DNA of 30,216 bases from Porphyromonadaceae bacterium UBA7042 (GCA_002494015.1 DLAR01000082.1:40095-70310); one strand, 5' to 3'. Positions 7,900 through 15,770 are shown, counted from the stretch's first letter. Numbers and translations are program-made. Notes: generated from the letters alone by a model not told the origin.

Positions 7900-8659
7900 C
7901 CCCGCTGATTCACAAGGAATTTTTAACCGTGTCGCCCGTCTGACCGGTTTAGTGGGCCTTGATGCCATAGGCCGTGCCCGTGTCATTGTTTTCGGAGTCG
8001 GAGGCGTGGGGTCTTGGACTGCCGAGGCTCTTGTCAGATCAGGTATCACCGACCTCACGATTGTCGATGCCGACCGAGTGGCGCTGTCCAATGTCAACCG
8101 CCAGATGCCCGCGACAACTTCCACCGTAGGGCGTGTAAAGGTCGACGTGGTCCGGGAACGGCTGCTCGACATCAATCCCCGGGCCCGTATTACGGCAATA
8201 CATGATTATTACAACGCTGAGACTGCGTCAAGATATGACCTGTCGCAATATGACTATGTCATCGATGCGATAGATTCCCTTGCCGACAAGGCCCTCCTGA
8301 TTCTCAACGCTACTTCTCTCGGTTGCGGCGTCAGGCTGTTTTCATCGATGGGCGCGGCTTTGAAGATGGATCCGTCGCGCATAGGTGTGGCCGAGTTCTG
8401 GAAAGTCACAGGCTGTCCTCTCGCTGCCGCGTTGCGCCGCCGGTTTAAGAAAACAGGGCAGATGCCGAGGCGCAAATTCAAGTGTGTCTATTCACCCGAG
8501 CTCCTGCGCAATGACCCCGCCGCGTCGCTTATGGATGACCCGACAGGGGCAATGACCTTCAACAAGGCGGTTACCAACGGTGCCCTTGTCCACATCACCG
8601 CCATTTTCGGTTTCACTCTCGCCTCCCTTGTCATCCGTGACATCCTCGACCGGAAATAG
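7889..8659 (+). CDS. tcdA: tRNA threonylcarbamoyladenosine dehydratase TcdA (ThiF/MoeB/HesA superfamily)
   Basis: This E1-like enzyme uses ATP to dehydrate N6-threonylcarbamoyl-adenosine (t6A37) in ANN-reading tRNAs to the cyclic form ct6A. The 256-residue protein has the adenylate-binding loop VFGVGGVGSW (residues 34-43) and the LTIVDADRVALSNVNRQ motif with its conserved Asp, Asn and Arg. DYVIDAIDSLADKALLI is also typical of TcdA/CsdL rather than ThiF or MoeB. There is no C-terminal rhodanese domain and no CxxC zinc pair, which also fits TcdA. It overlaps the upstream unknown gene by 11 bases. Its stop codon directly abuts the stop of the convergent Crp-type gene with zero spacer. Confidence 0.93.
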   Translation: MDANPADSQGIFNRVARLTGLVGLDAIGRARVIVFGVGGVGSWTAEALVRSGITDLTIVDADRVALSNVNRQMPATTSTVGRVKVDVVRERLLDINPRARITAIHDYYNAETASRYDLSQYDYVIDAIDSLADKALLILNATSLGCGVRLFSSMGAALKMDPSRIGVAEFWKVTGCPLAAALRRRFKKTGQMPRRKFKCVYSPELLRNDPAASLMDDPTGAMTFNKAVTNGALVHITAIFGFTLASLVIRDILDRK

Positions 8660-9232
8660 TCAGCTTTTTCGGGCGAGACGGGCGCGGATACGGGATAGCG
8701 TTTCTGGCTTTACATTTAGATACTGTGCTATATATTTGACCGGCACCCGCGTCATAATCCCGGGGCGGGTCTTTACGAGCGACTCATACCGGCTTGCCGC
8801 ATCATTGCTGCCGATCCACACATAACGCCGTTCAAGAACATATACTTGGTCAAGCAACGCCCGGCTCCACCACCTCAATAAATCATCTTCGGTTTCAAGC
8901 AGACGGTTGAAATCGGCATATTTTATTGCCAGAATCTCTGACTTGTCAAGAGCCTGCCATGCGATTTGGGCCGGTTCGTCGTGGGCCATTGAATGGAGCG
9001 AAGTAAACGGGTCACCTGTCACGGCAAATAGTATTGTGTCTTCTTGGTCGTCTCTGACATGTACGCCGCGAAATAGTCCGTCGGTGATGAAAAACAGGGA
9101 GTCAGTGCGTTTTCCTTGCTCGATTACATACTCCTTTTTCTTTATGGTAAGGCGCGATGCGACGGCCAGCAGCTTGTCGACGGTGGATTGGGAGACCGGG
9201 TAGTCGATATTTAGAATTTCGGAAAGTTCCAT
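8660..9232 (-). CDS. Crp/Fnr-family transcriptional regulator
   Basis: The 190-residue protein has an N-terminal cyclic-nucleotide-binding-like beta barrel (about residues 20-115, IKKKEYVIEQGKRTDSLFFI and TDGLFRGVHV) and a C-terminal winged helix-turn-helix (about residues 155-188, VPVKYIAQYLNVKPETLSRI). The ligand is unknown; the barrel lacks the RxS phosphate-binding motif of cAMP-binding Crp and there is no Fnr-type cysteine cluster, as in many Bacteroidota members. It is divergent from the large secreted-protein gene at 9429, separated by 196 bases, and is a natural candidate regulator of it. A -7-like TATCTTTG on the minus strand at 9262-9255 gives a short leader. Confidence 0.9.
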   Translation of the reverse strand: MELSEILNIDYPVSQSTVDKLLAVASRLTIKKKEYVIEQGKRTDSLFFITDGLFRGVHVRDDQEDTILFAVTGDPFTSLHSMAHDEPAQIAWQALDKSEILAIKYADFNRLLETEDDLLRWWSRALLDQVYVLERRYVWIGSNDAASRYESLVKTRPGIMTRVPVKYIAQYLNVKPETLSRIRARLARKS

Positions 9233-9254
9233 AAGACAGGTGATATTGCTCAGT

Positions 9255-9262
9255 CAAAGATA
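9255..9262 (-). promoter_or_regulatory. Candidate -7 box of the Crp-type regulator gene
   Basis: On the minus strand 9262-9255 reads TATCTTTG, an exact TAnnTTTG match, 23 bases before the ATG. No clear -33 TTG is found 19-21 bases upstream, so this may be a promoter that needs an activator. Confidence 0.4.
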
Positions 9263-9368
9263 GTGATTATTTGTGAAACATTATTGAGGATAGGGTGGTA
9301 AAATGTCAGTATCGGTTTTTGGTTTGTGTCTTTTTGTCCTGTTGTGTCCTCATTTTGTGACTTATGTC

Positions 9369-9400
9369 ATTGTTTTGTCAGTCTTTTGATGGTAAATTTG
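9369..9400 (+). promoter_or_regulatory. Promoter of the large secreted-protein gene
   Basis: ATTG at 9369-9372, a 20-base spacer, then TAAATTTG at 9393-9400, followed by the ATG at 9429. The upstream 50 bases carry several TTGT-containing repeats (starting at 9324, 9334, 9342, 9355, 9370 and 9375) and a TGAC-TTAT-GTCA inverted repeat (9358-9369) that touches the -33 box. Confidence 0.65.
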
Positions 9401-9428
9401 CACAAATAAGAAATAAAGAGGTCACATT

Positions 9429-12400
9429 ATGAAGAAAGTTTTACTTTTTGCATCTGTTTTGTTAACCGTGGGTGGGATGATAACTGCCGGAATCGTGTCA
9501 CGTTCTACCTCCCGCGCGGCATTATCCTTGTCCTACAAAGGTTTTAAAAGTTCTAAAGAGCATAGTTCCGGGACTGATAATGCGGTTGCCTTGGAATCAT
9601 CTGAATCCTCTCCGCTGGCGGTGCCGTTCAGTCTGGCACCCACACAGGAGGATGTTGGGGCAATGACGATTGTCGATGTGCAGAACGACGGACGCACATG
9701 GAGTTATGAAACGGGTGAAAAAGCGTTGTTTTACCGTTATTCCACTAAACTTGATGCCGATGATTATGCTATTATACCTGTAGCGATTGAGGAGACAGGC
9801 GAGTTATACCGTTTTTCGGTTAACGCAAGGGTTCAGAACGGATATTTCGGTGAGTCTTTTGAACTGTGTGCGGGCAGTTATGCGACCCCTGACGCGCTGA
9901 TGCCGATTTTCCGGTCCGGGATGATATATAACGAGGAGTACAGGTCGTTTGAAGGTTTCTTTGCAGTTCCCGGCCCCGGTGTCCATTATGTGGCTGTTCA
10001 CGTTGTGTCGCCTAAAAACTGTATGCGCTTTTATGTTCAGGATATATCTGTGGAGAAGACTGAAATCAGCCGTAATGTACCGGCAGCCTGCGGCTCGGTG
10101 TCGGCTGTCGCAGCTGAAAAGGGGGAGCTGAAGGCAACGGTCGGGTTTATTGTTCCCCCGGTATTGGCCGATGGTTCCGACGCCGGCAGCGAGCCTTTGA
10201 CAGTGAAGGTGTCAACCCCGGTTGATGTCAAGACGGTCAGCGGCCTGCCCGGCGAGAGCATGACAGTGGAGGTTGCGACTGTTCATGGTGACAATGTGAT
10301 TGACGTTGTCGCCTCTAATGAGTCGGGCGAGGGACTGCATGTCGCCGTCAGTCTGTTCACGGGTCCCGATATTCCGTCGGACCCTGTGGTTAGGGGAGTG
10401 GTTAGCGATGACAACATGACGTTGACGCTGAACTTTGAAAGTGGAATTGTCGGTAAAAACGGCGGTTATGTCAATCCGGCAGAAGTCGCTTATACGCTGC
10501 ATACTTATAATGAGGATGAGGGATGGAACGTTCTCAAAGAGCTCGGGGCGGTGGCGGCCTATAATTACACGCTTGAGGAGGGTACTCCGCAAGCAGTGTT
10601 GAATCTCGGCGTTACGGCGCATAACGCGCAGGGTGAAAACAAGTCGGTGGTGACGGTGGCAGATGTTGTCGGGACTCCTTACACGCTACCGGCCGATGAG
10701 ATTTTTGAAGGGCGTAAATTTACTTATTCTCCTGTCGTGATCGAGGCTCCCACCGACGATTATTTTGCCGAATACACTATTATCGACCCTGCTGACCTTC
10801 TTGAGGGTGCCGAGAATGAAAGTTGCATTTCAATGGCGGGATATATTACCGACTATGGCGCGACTAAGGGGCAGATTGCGCTCCCCAAATTCTCGACTAT
10901 GGGTGTTGAAAACGCTGTTATGGGTTGCAATATCTATTTCCATCCATTGATGCCCGAGACAACGTTCAGACTGCATGGTGTCGAAATGGATTCAGTTGTA
11001 ATCGGGACTGTTTCGCCCGACATGTTTGAAGTTCCCGGATGGCATACGGTAAAGTTTGCGATTCCCGTTTCAATGCTTGACCGTCAGTGGGTCGTGCCGA
11101 CAATAACATCGTCCTATCCGGGTGAAGACGAGGAAGAATACATAATTATTGACAGATATTTCTTGCGGTCAGTTGTGGACCATGACTTGGCCGTCATGTC
11201 GGTCGCTGCTCCCGCCAAGGCCGAAGTCGGTTCCAGAGTGACCTTGTCGGCAATTATCGAGAACCGGGGCGAGAATGACGAAATCTGTGCCAATGCGCGA
11301 TGGATTCTTTCGGCAAATGGAGTAACAATTCACACCGGCCCGGTAGACCCGTTTGAGTTGAAATCCGGGGAGAAAGTGAAAGTAGAATTGGATTATATGC
11401 CGATTACCGATCATATCGGCGAAGTTGTCGCGTTGCTGGAAATAGACGGTGCCGATGATGAAATGGCCAACAATGCCAAGCAGGCGACAATTTTTGTTGA
11501 AAAAGGTGAAGAACCGATTGTGACTGACCTGACCGGTGTTCCCGGAGATGTCGATGGCAGTGTGATGCTTAAATGGTCTCCTATCGGGAAACTTGTCGGA
11601 GTGCAGGATTGCGAGAAACTGACAGCATTTTACTATGGAAAGAAGCTCGGAGAGTTTGTAAATGTCGACGACGACGGAAAAAACACCTATGTACTGACCG
11701 GGATACGTTTCCCCGGCCAAGGCTATGCCAAAGGATTTCAGGTAATGAACTATCCCAAGTCGGGCATTTCGATCAGGGATATGGTACCCCACAGCGGAGA
11801 CCAGTATCTGATTGCGTTCTGTCCCGACGATGAGGAAACCCGTGCCGATGACTGGCTTATTTCTCCGGCAGTCTTGGGCGGCACCGAGGTCTCGTTCTGG
11901 CTGAATGTTGTCAGCGACAGATTTGGTACAGAAACTGTCGAGGTTCTATATTCGGCTACCGGTGTCGCGACCGACGATTTCGCGCTTGTGGAAAGATTTG
12001 AAAAATCGACTCTCGGATGGGAGAAAATTTCGGTCACACTGCCCGATGACGCAAAGTATTTCGCGATACGTTACACTTCGTTTGACGTGTTTGGCATAAT
12101 GATTGATGACATTGACTACATCCCTGCCTCGGGTCTCCCGGTTGTCACATACAACATTTATCGTGACGGAGAATTGCTGATAGAAGGAGTCAACGATGCC
12201 GTGTATATTGACATGAATGCCGGGGAAGGAGTTGCCTACAATGTTTCGGCGGTTGTCGACGGAGAGGAAAAACCGTTGTCAAATACTTTCATTGTCACCA
12301 ATCTCAGCAGGGTGGAATCCATTGAAAATAATCATGGATTTTCAGTCGAGGTATCGTCAGCCGGTCTTCTTACTGTAAAACGAAAAAGTGACGCGATTGT

Positions 12401-12524
12401 AAATATTTATGGCGTTGACGGCCGCTGCGTGGCCACCATGCCGGCAGGAGAATCGACCCTCCGCCTTGTCCCGGGTTTCTACATCGTGAACTGTGACAAA
12501 GAAAGTGTCAAGGTAAAGATTTAG
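9429..12524 (+). CDS. Secreted multidomain surface protein with T9SS-type C-terminal sorting domain
   Basis: The 1031-residue protein begins with a signal peptide (KKVLLFASVLLTVGGMITAG). Residues about 75-215 resemble a choice-of-anchor-J/jelly-roll beta domain (NDGRTWSYETGEKALFYRY). A long beta-rich middle has fibronectin-III-like pieces. A CARDB-like module spans about residues 585-680 (HDLAVMSVAAPAKAEVGSRV). A second, clearer choice-of-anchor-J (cleaved-adhesin-like) domain spans about 770-897 (DDWLISPAVLGGTEVSFWL, ending IMIDDIDYIP). A fibronectin-III-like unit follows at about 903-950. The last about 70 residues (VNIYGVDGRCVATMPAG, FYIVNCDKESVKVKI) look like the Por/T9SS type A sorting domain that directs export and surface attachment. 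No enzymatic motif was seen. A role in adhesion or substrate binding is inferred from domain type only. It is transcribed alone. Confidence 0.85.
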   Translation: MKKVLLFASVLLTVGGMITAGIVSRSTSRAALSLSYKGFKSSKEHSSGTDNAVALESSESSPLAVPFSLAPTQEDVGAMTIVDVQNDGRTWSYETGEKALFYRYSTKLDADDYAIIPVAIEETGELYRFSVNARVQNGYFGESFELCAGSYATPDALMPIFRSGMIYNEEYRSFEGFFAVPGPGVHYVAVHVVSPKNCMRFYVQDISVEKTEISRNVPAACGSVSAVAAEKGELKATVGFIVPPVLADGSDAGSEPLTVKVSTPVDVKTVSGLPGESMTVEVATVHGDNVIDVVASNESGEGLHVAVSLFTGPDIPSDPVVRGVVSDDNMTLTLNFESGIVGKNGGYVNPAEVAYTLHTYNEDEGWNVLKELGAVAAYNYTLEEGTPQAVLNLGVTAHNAQGENKSVVTVADVVGTPYTLPADEIFEGRKFTYSPVVIEAPTDDYFAEYTIIDPADLLEGAENESCISMAGYITDYGATKGQIALPKFSTMGVENAVMGCNIYFHPLMPETTFRLHGVEMDSVVIGTVSPDMFEVPGWHTVKFAIPVSMLDRQWVVPTITSSYPGEDEEEYIIIDRYFLRSVVDHDLAVMSVAAPAKAEVGSRVTLSAIIENRGENDEICANARWILSANGVTIHTGPVDPFELKSGEKVKVELDYMPITDHIGEVVALLEIDGADDEMANNAKQATIFVEKGEEPIVTDLTGVPGDVDGSVMLKWSPIGKLVGVQDCEKLTAFYYGKKLGEFVNVDDDGKNTYVLTGIRFPGQGYAKGFQVMNYPKSGISIRDMVPHSGDQYLIAFCPDDEETRADDWLISPAVLGGTEVSFWLNVVSDRFGTETVEVLYSATGVATDDFALVERFEKSTLGWEKISVTLPDDAKYFAIRYTSFDVFGIMIDDIDYIPASGLPVVTYNIYRDGELLIEGVNDAVYIDMNAGEGVAYNVSAVVDGEEKPLSNTFIVTNLSRVESIENNHGFSVEVSSAGLLTVKRKSDAIVNIYGVDGRCVATMPAGESTLRLVPGFYIVNCDKESVKVKI

Positions 12525-12550
12525 GACTTGTCTAAATTACTTCAATAAAA

Positions 12551-12596
12551 ACAATGTCCCGTTTTGCTGTCCATCTGCCGCAAAACGGGACATTGT
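12551..12596. terminator. Long perfect hairpin between convergent genes (terminator, mainly for the minus strand)
   Basis: The bases 12551-12567 pair perfectly with 12580-12596, a 17-bp stem with a 12-base loop. On the minus strand the stem is followed by TTTTATTG, so it fits an intrinsic terminator for the LuxR-type gene. On the plus strand no T-run follows, so it may only stabilise or weakly terminate the mRNA of the gene ending at 12524. A second small palindrome, tcgcga-taaa-tcgcga, lies at 12601-12616. Confidence 0.8.
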
Positions 12597-12644
12597 CTTG
12601 TCGCGATAAATCGCGATGCTTGGACAAACCGGTTCGTTTGAGAT

Positions 12645-13382
12645 CTATATAATGTGCAGAGACTTGGCGCGGTGGCACGCTTCGACTGAGTTTTTGACTT
12701 GCAGTTTTGCGAGGATTTCCTGCCGGTGTCGGCTGACGGTATTGCGGCTGATGCACAATGAGGCAGCAATCTCGTTGCTTGTCTTGCCGTTATCGATAAG
12801 GGCAAGGACTTGTTTTTCTCGCTTTGACAGGATGCTGTTGTCGGCGGTCGTTGTCAGTTCTTCTTTAATCCCTGTGACGGAGTTGACGGCCATGCCGCAG
12901 CATGGAAGTTCGGCAACAAGAGGCTCGTAGATACATACGGCAAATCTCACCGAGTCGCTGTGCTCGTCATGGATATAATACATGCGGTGCTGTACGTTGA
13001 CCGTTTTGCCGCTTTGCGCCTTGAATCTCAGCCGGGAAATGAGGTATAGATTGCCGCGTTGTTTTTTGGGATGTTGTCGCAGATAATGTAGAAATCTCAA
13101 CTCGGCGAGGAATTTTTCCTCGCGCTCATCTTCAGTCATCAATCCGAGAATCTCTTTCTCCCAGATAGTGTCTTCGGTCAGGCAGCATTTGATTCCCAGT
13201 TCATCGGCAAACCGTCCTGCGAAAATCCTGTTGAAACGGTTGCGTAAATCACTGACGATGACAATGCTCTGTTCTATCATAGCCAAGCTTTTGGCGTATG
13301 CCACGACAAAATCGTAATCTGATTCGGTCTCATCAAAATCCTGATTCCGCAGAATGCTGTCAAGTTCGTGAAATTTGCTCAT
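12645..13382 (-). CDS. LuxR-type response regulator-like transcription factor with PAS-like sensor
   Basis: The 245-residue protein ends in a LuxR-type helix-turn-helix (about residues 185-240: LSKREKQVLALIDNGKTSNE, then IAASLCISRNTVSRHRQEIL). The N-terminal about 170 residues have no phosphoacceptor receiver motif. They look like a PAS-type sensor fold (SIVIVSDLRNRFNRIF, then a beta-rich stretch with VQHRMYYIHDEHSDSVRFAV). It therefore senses a small molecule or partner directly rather than by phosphorylation; the signal is unknown. It is divergent from the secreted DUF1349 gene, 87 bases away, and the two promoters share a palindrome. That makes this neighbour the best candidate target, along with itself. 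Confidence 0.85.
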   Translation of the reverse strand: MSKFHELDSILRNQDFDETESDYDFVVAYAKSLAMIEQSIVIVSDLRNRFNRIFAGRFADELGIKCCLTEDTIWEKEILGLMTEDEREEKFLAELRFLHYLRQHPKKQRGNLYLISRLRFKAQSGKTVNVQHRMYYIHDEHSDSVRFAVCIYEPLVAELPCCGMAVNSVTGIKEELTTTADNSILSKREKQVLALIDNGKTSNEIAASLCISRNTVSRHRQEILAKLQVKNSVEACHRAKSLHII

Positions 13383-13408
13383 GCCTTTAAAAATGGTTAT
13401 TTATAGTC

Positions 13409-13440
13409 ATTGCTCTTTCATTAGCGCGTGCCTAACTTTG
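13409..13440 (+). promoter_or_regulatory. Promoter of the DUF1349 gene (shares its -7 palindrome)
   Basis: ATTG at 13409-13412, a 20-base spacer and TAACTTTG at 13433-13440, with the ATG 29 bases further on. The -7 box is the left half of the perfect 16-bp palindrome TAACTTTGCAAAGTTA (13433-13448). Confidence 0.7.
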
Positions 13441-13471
13441 CAAAGTTATTAAATCTAAGCAAGTAGACAAT
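13441..13471 (-). promoter_or_regulatory. Promoter of the LuxR-type regulator (shares its -7 palindrome)
   Basis: Read on the minus strand: ATTG at 13471-13468, a 19-base spacer, then TAACTTTG at 13448-13441. This gives a leader of about 50 bases before the regulator's ATG at 13382. The -7 box is the right half of the same palindrome used by the plus-strand promoter, and its -33 box overlaps the start codon of the divergent gene. Confidence 0.6.
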
Positions 13472-14120
13472 GAAAAAAATAATCATTATCGCTATCGCGG
13501 CACTTTTAGGGAAAATGGCAGGCGCGCAGACGCTTGAAAAGATGAATTGGTTCAATGAGCCTGAGAAATGGGAAATATCGTCGGGGACACTTACAATGGA
13601 TGTCACGCCGCACAGTGATTATTGGCGCATATCCCACTATGGTTTTACTGTTGATGACGCACCGTTTTATTATGCGGAATACGGGGGCGAGTTTGAGGTC
13701 AAAGTCAAAATTTCGGGCGATTATAAAGTGAGGTTTGACCAAGCCGGGATGATGATACGCCTTGATCATGAGAATTATATCAAGACAGGCATAGAGTTTG
13801 TCGATGGGAAATATAATCTCAGCACCGTGGTCACGCATCACACTTCAGACTGGAGCGTCATAGCTCTCGACCATCCTGTCGATGCAATCTGGATTAAGGC
13901 CGTGCGCCGTCTTGACGCGGTTGAGATATTCTATTCATTTGACGACAAGGAATACACGATGATGCGTAACGCATGGATGGAAGCGTGTCATCCCGTGAAA
14001 ATCGGCATGTTTGCCGCCTGTCCCGACGGAGACGGGTTCAAAGCCACCTTCTCCAATTTCACCGTCAAGCACCTCCCCGACAAAGTCCGCACCGATTGGC
14101 TCAAAAACAATGCCGAGTAA
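13470..14120 (+). CDS. Secreted DUF1349 (concanavalin-A-like lectin/glucanase fold) protein
   Basis: The 216-residue protein has a short signal peptide (MKKIIIIAIAALLGKMAGAQ). The rest is one DUF1349 beta-sandwich domain of the YesU type (about residues 25-208). Landmarks are WFNEPEKWEISSGTLTMDV, DYWRISHYGF, the FDQAGMMIRLDHENYIKTGIE stretch near residues 89-110 with its conserved aromatic and acidic residues, and VKIGMFAACPDGDGFKATFS. Members of this family are thought to bind or act on carbohydrates; no catalytic assignment can be made. It is divergent from the PAS/LuxR-type regulator and followed by its own terminator, so it forms a single-gene unit probably under that regulator. Confidence 0.85.
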   Translation: MKKIIIIAIAALLGKMAGAQTLEKMNWFNEPEKWEISSGTLTMDVTPHSDYWRISHYGFTVDDAPFYYAEYGGEFEVKVKISGDYKVRFDQAGMMIRLDHENYIKTGIEFVDGKYNLSTVVTHHTSDWSVIALDHPVDAIWIKAVRRLDAVEIFYSFDDKEYTMMRNAWMEACHPVKIGMFAACPDGDGFKATFSNFTVKHLPDKVRTDWLKNNAE

Positions 14121-14144
14121 TTTCACGGAAAGATTATAGGCAGT

Positions 14145-14180
14145 CCGTTCCTTGTATCCGAATCGGAACGGTTGTTTTTT
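14145..14180 (+). terminator. Intrinsic terminator of the DUF1349 gene
   Basis: The stem ccgttcc (14145-14151) pairs with ggaacgg (14165-14171) around a 13-base loop and is followed by TTGTTTTTT (14172-14180). It marks the left border of the A+T-rich accessory cassette. Confidence 0.7.
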
Positions 14181-14225
14181 CGTCGTAGGTGTCTAAAATC
14201 ATAAAATCCTCTGCCGTCTTAAATT

Positions 14226-14255
14226 TTTGAGTATCAAAAATTTTTAATAATTTTG
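14226..14255 (+). promoter_or_regulatory. Promoter of the first gene of the accessory cassette
   Basis: TTTG at 14226-14229, an 18-base spacer and TAATTTTG at 14248-14255. The spacer is one base below the usual range. A leader of about 100 bases precedes the ATG at 14362. Confidence 0.5.
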
Positions 14256-14361
14256 TAGAGACCGTTGGCGATAGGACTATCACTTACGAATCTCGAATCG
14301 AGACTGTCGATTGCCTGTTGCTGTTATATGTACCGGACGAAAGGTGTTATTAGACTGATAT

Positions 14362-15636
14362 ATGAAACTCCCAATATTATTGGATTATTTTGTAATCCCG
14401 GAAATAAAGCGTGTGCTTAATGACGGTTACGATTGGAGTAGTTCTTGTGAGGCTTATCTTGATGAGTCGCTATTGGAGGATGTATATAAGATTACAGCAA
14501 TTGTCGCCCGAAAAAAGCAGCTGCCGGTTGAGGCCACATTTGGTCATTGCGTTATAGATGATTCAATCAATCGGTTGGGAAATATATTTGGCTATCGTTA
14601 CAATCACGGAAAATTGTATCGATTTGGATGTAAAGCTGAATTTAAGGCTTTAAAAAAGAAATATTGTGGTGAGCCTTTTGTAAATAAGTATGGTGAAAAT
14701 TTCCGAAAGATGATAGGTGTATACAATAAGGAATTTGTATATCCTTTTCATTACAATATTTTGAAACCGAAACAAGATGAATGTCTGAACAGACTGAAAA
14801 TCCGTTATCTCCATCCTGAAATCCTGTCGTCGGTATTGGCTCTCGGTATTGACCCAAAAAAGTTTTGGTATCTATTGTTATGGTTGAAGGATTATATCGA
14901 TACAATAAAAGTTACTGAGGAGGAATATGAGGTCGAGCCTATCCGTGACTTGGAAAAATTGAGAGATTCTTTAATGTCTTTGCGTCTTGAAGATTCGGAT
15001 GAAGAAGAATATATGGACAAGTATCTTGATTCGTTTCGGAAGAAGTCAAGACTTGAGGTAAATTTGGACGGTGACAAGGTGCGCATTGAAAATCCGGATA
15101 CATTGTGGCTTTTAGGCAAAATTGTAAAGGAATATATAGATAAATACTCTCGGCAACCAGACTGTGAGGAATGGAGTCTTCTCCATAACCGACGGGCGAA
15201 ATTCAGCAACACAGCAAGTGAAAACCCTTTTGACTGGCATTGCTCTATACAAGAAATGACAGATAAACGACAAAAGCGATTGAAGACTTTTGTATTTAAA
15301 ACTATTCTTGAATTATATTTGTCGCGGTTTAAGGGGGAATCACGCCATAAAATAGATGACTTTGTCGTAGATGACAAAAGTGATAGGGGAGAGATATTTG
15401 AACAGATAAGGAAAAATCGAAAATTGCGCAATGAGGGATACTATGCGTTGACTGATAAGAATTTGCTTATATGTCGATTGGCAATCATATTTGAATATTG
15501 GGAACAAATATCCGATTTTGATGATAACAAGGGATTGGAAAAGTCATTCAGGTCATATAATGCTCCCAACCACATATCGTCGACCGAGTATGGCGACATC
15601 ACATTAGGGCGAGATTGGGACGAAAAAAATAATTAA
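14362..15636 (+). CDS. Protein of unknown function (424 residues), accessory cassette gene 1
   Basis: I do not recognise this protein. It has no signal peptide or clear membrane segment and appears to be a soluble, mainly helical protein rich in Lys, Asp, Glu, Tyr and Leu. Visible features are a Cys/His/Lys-rich stretch near residues 90-130 (KLYRFGCKAEFKALKKKYCG), a tryptophan-rich helix (KKFWYLLLWLKDYID) and an acidic linker near residue 210 (LEDSDEEEYMDKYLD). A second lysine/arginine-rich helical half follows (DKRQKRLKTFVFKTILELYL). The base composition and codon use are clearly more A+T-rich than in dnaK, parE or the xyl genes, suggesting acquisition by transfer. It has its own promoter and is separated by 146 bases from the three-gene operon that follows. 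Confidence 0.8.
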   Translation: MKLPILLDYFVIPEIKRVLNDGYDWSSSCEAYLDESLLEDVYKITAIVARKKQLPVEATFGHCVIDDSINRLGNIFGYRYNHGKLYRFGCKAEFKALKKKYCGEPFVNKYGENFRKMIGVYNKEFVYPFHYNILKPKQDECLNRLKIRYLHPEILSSVLALGIDPKKFWYLLLWLKDYIDTIKVTEEEYEVEPIRDLEKLRDSLMSLRLEDSDEEEYMDKYLDSFRKKSRLEVNLDGDKVRIENPDTLWLLGKIVKEYIDKYSRQPDCEEWSLLHNRRAKFSNTASENPFDWHCSIQEMTDKRQKRLKTFVFKTILELYLSRFKGESRHKIDDFVVDDKSDRGEIFEQIRKNRKLRNEGYYALTDKNLLICRLAIIFEYWEQISDFDDNKGLEKSFRSYNAPNHISSTEYGDITLGRDWDEKNN

Positions 15637-15666
15637 AAAAATCGCCCTGAGCCTTAACGGTAAATC

Positions 15667-15698
15667 GTTGGTCAAGAAATCAGACGTAAGTAATTTTG
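15667..15698 (+). promoter_or_regulatory. Promoter of the three-gene operon with the FtsZ-like gene
   Basis: GTTG at 15667-15670, exactly 20 bases, then TAATTTTG at 15691-15698. Transcription would begin at or just before the CTGCGGCAG repeats. The first gene's ATG is at 15783, giving a leader of about 80 bases. Confidence 0.65.
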
Positions 15699-15700
15699 CA

Positions 15701-15732
15701 CTGCGGCAGCGCTAATGGGAGAACTGCGGCAG
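15701..15732 (+). repeat. Paired CTGCGGCAG palindromes in the operon leader
   Basis: CTGCGGCAG occurs at 15701-15709 and again at 15724-15732. Each copy is itself a perfect odd palindrome (CTGC-G-GCAG), and the second extends to 11 bases (A...T). The centres are 23 bases apart, about two helical turns, on the same face of DNA, immediately after the -7 box. This is the layout of a two-site repressor operator. The same bases could instead form an RNA structure by cross-pairing. Confidence 0.6.
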
Positions 15733-15740
15733 TGTAACAG

Positions 15741-15770
15741 GACTCACACTTTTTAATTGAGTCATTTTTT
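15741..15770 (+). other. Leader hairpin followed by T-run just before the start codon
   Basis: gactca (15741-15746) pairs with tgagtc (15758-15763) and is followed by ATTTTTT to 15770, 12 bases before the ATG at 15783. The stem is only 6 bp, so it is a weak candidate for an attenuator. Confidence 0.35.

Noticed and set aside
9354..9372. Classical Crp site (TGTGA-N6-TCACA) upstream of the secreted-protein gene
   Set aside because: Only the TGAC/GTCA core is symmetric; the outer bases do not match, so it is noted only as part of a repeat-rich region.
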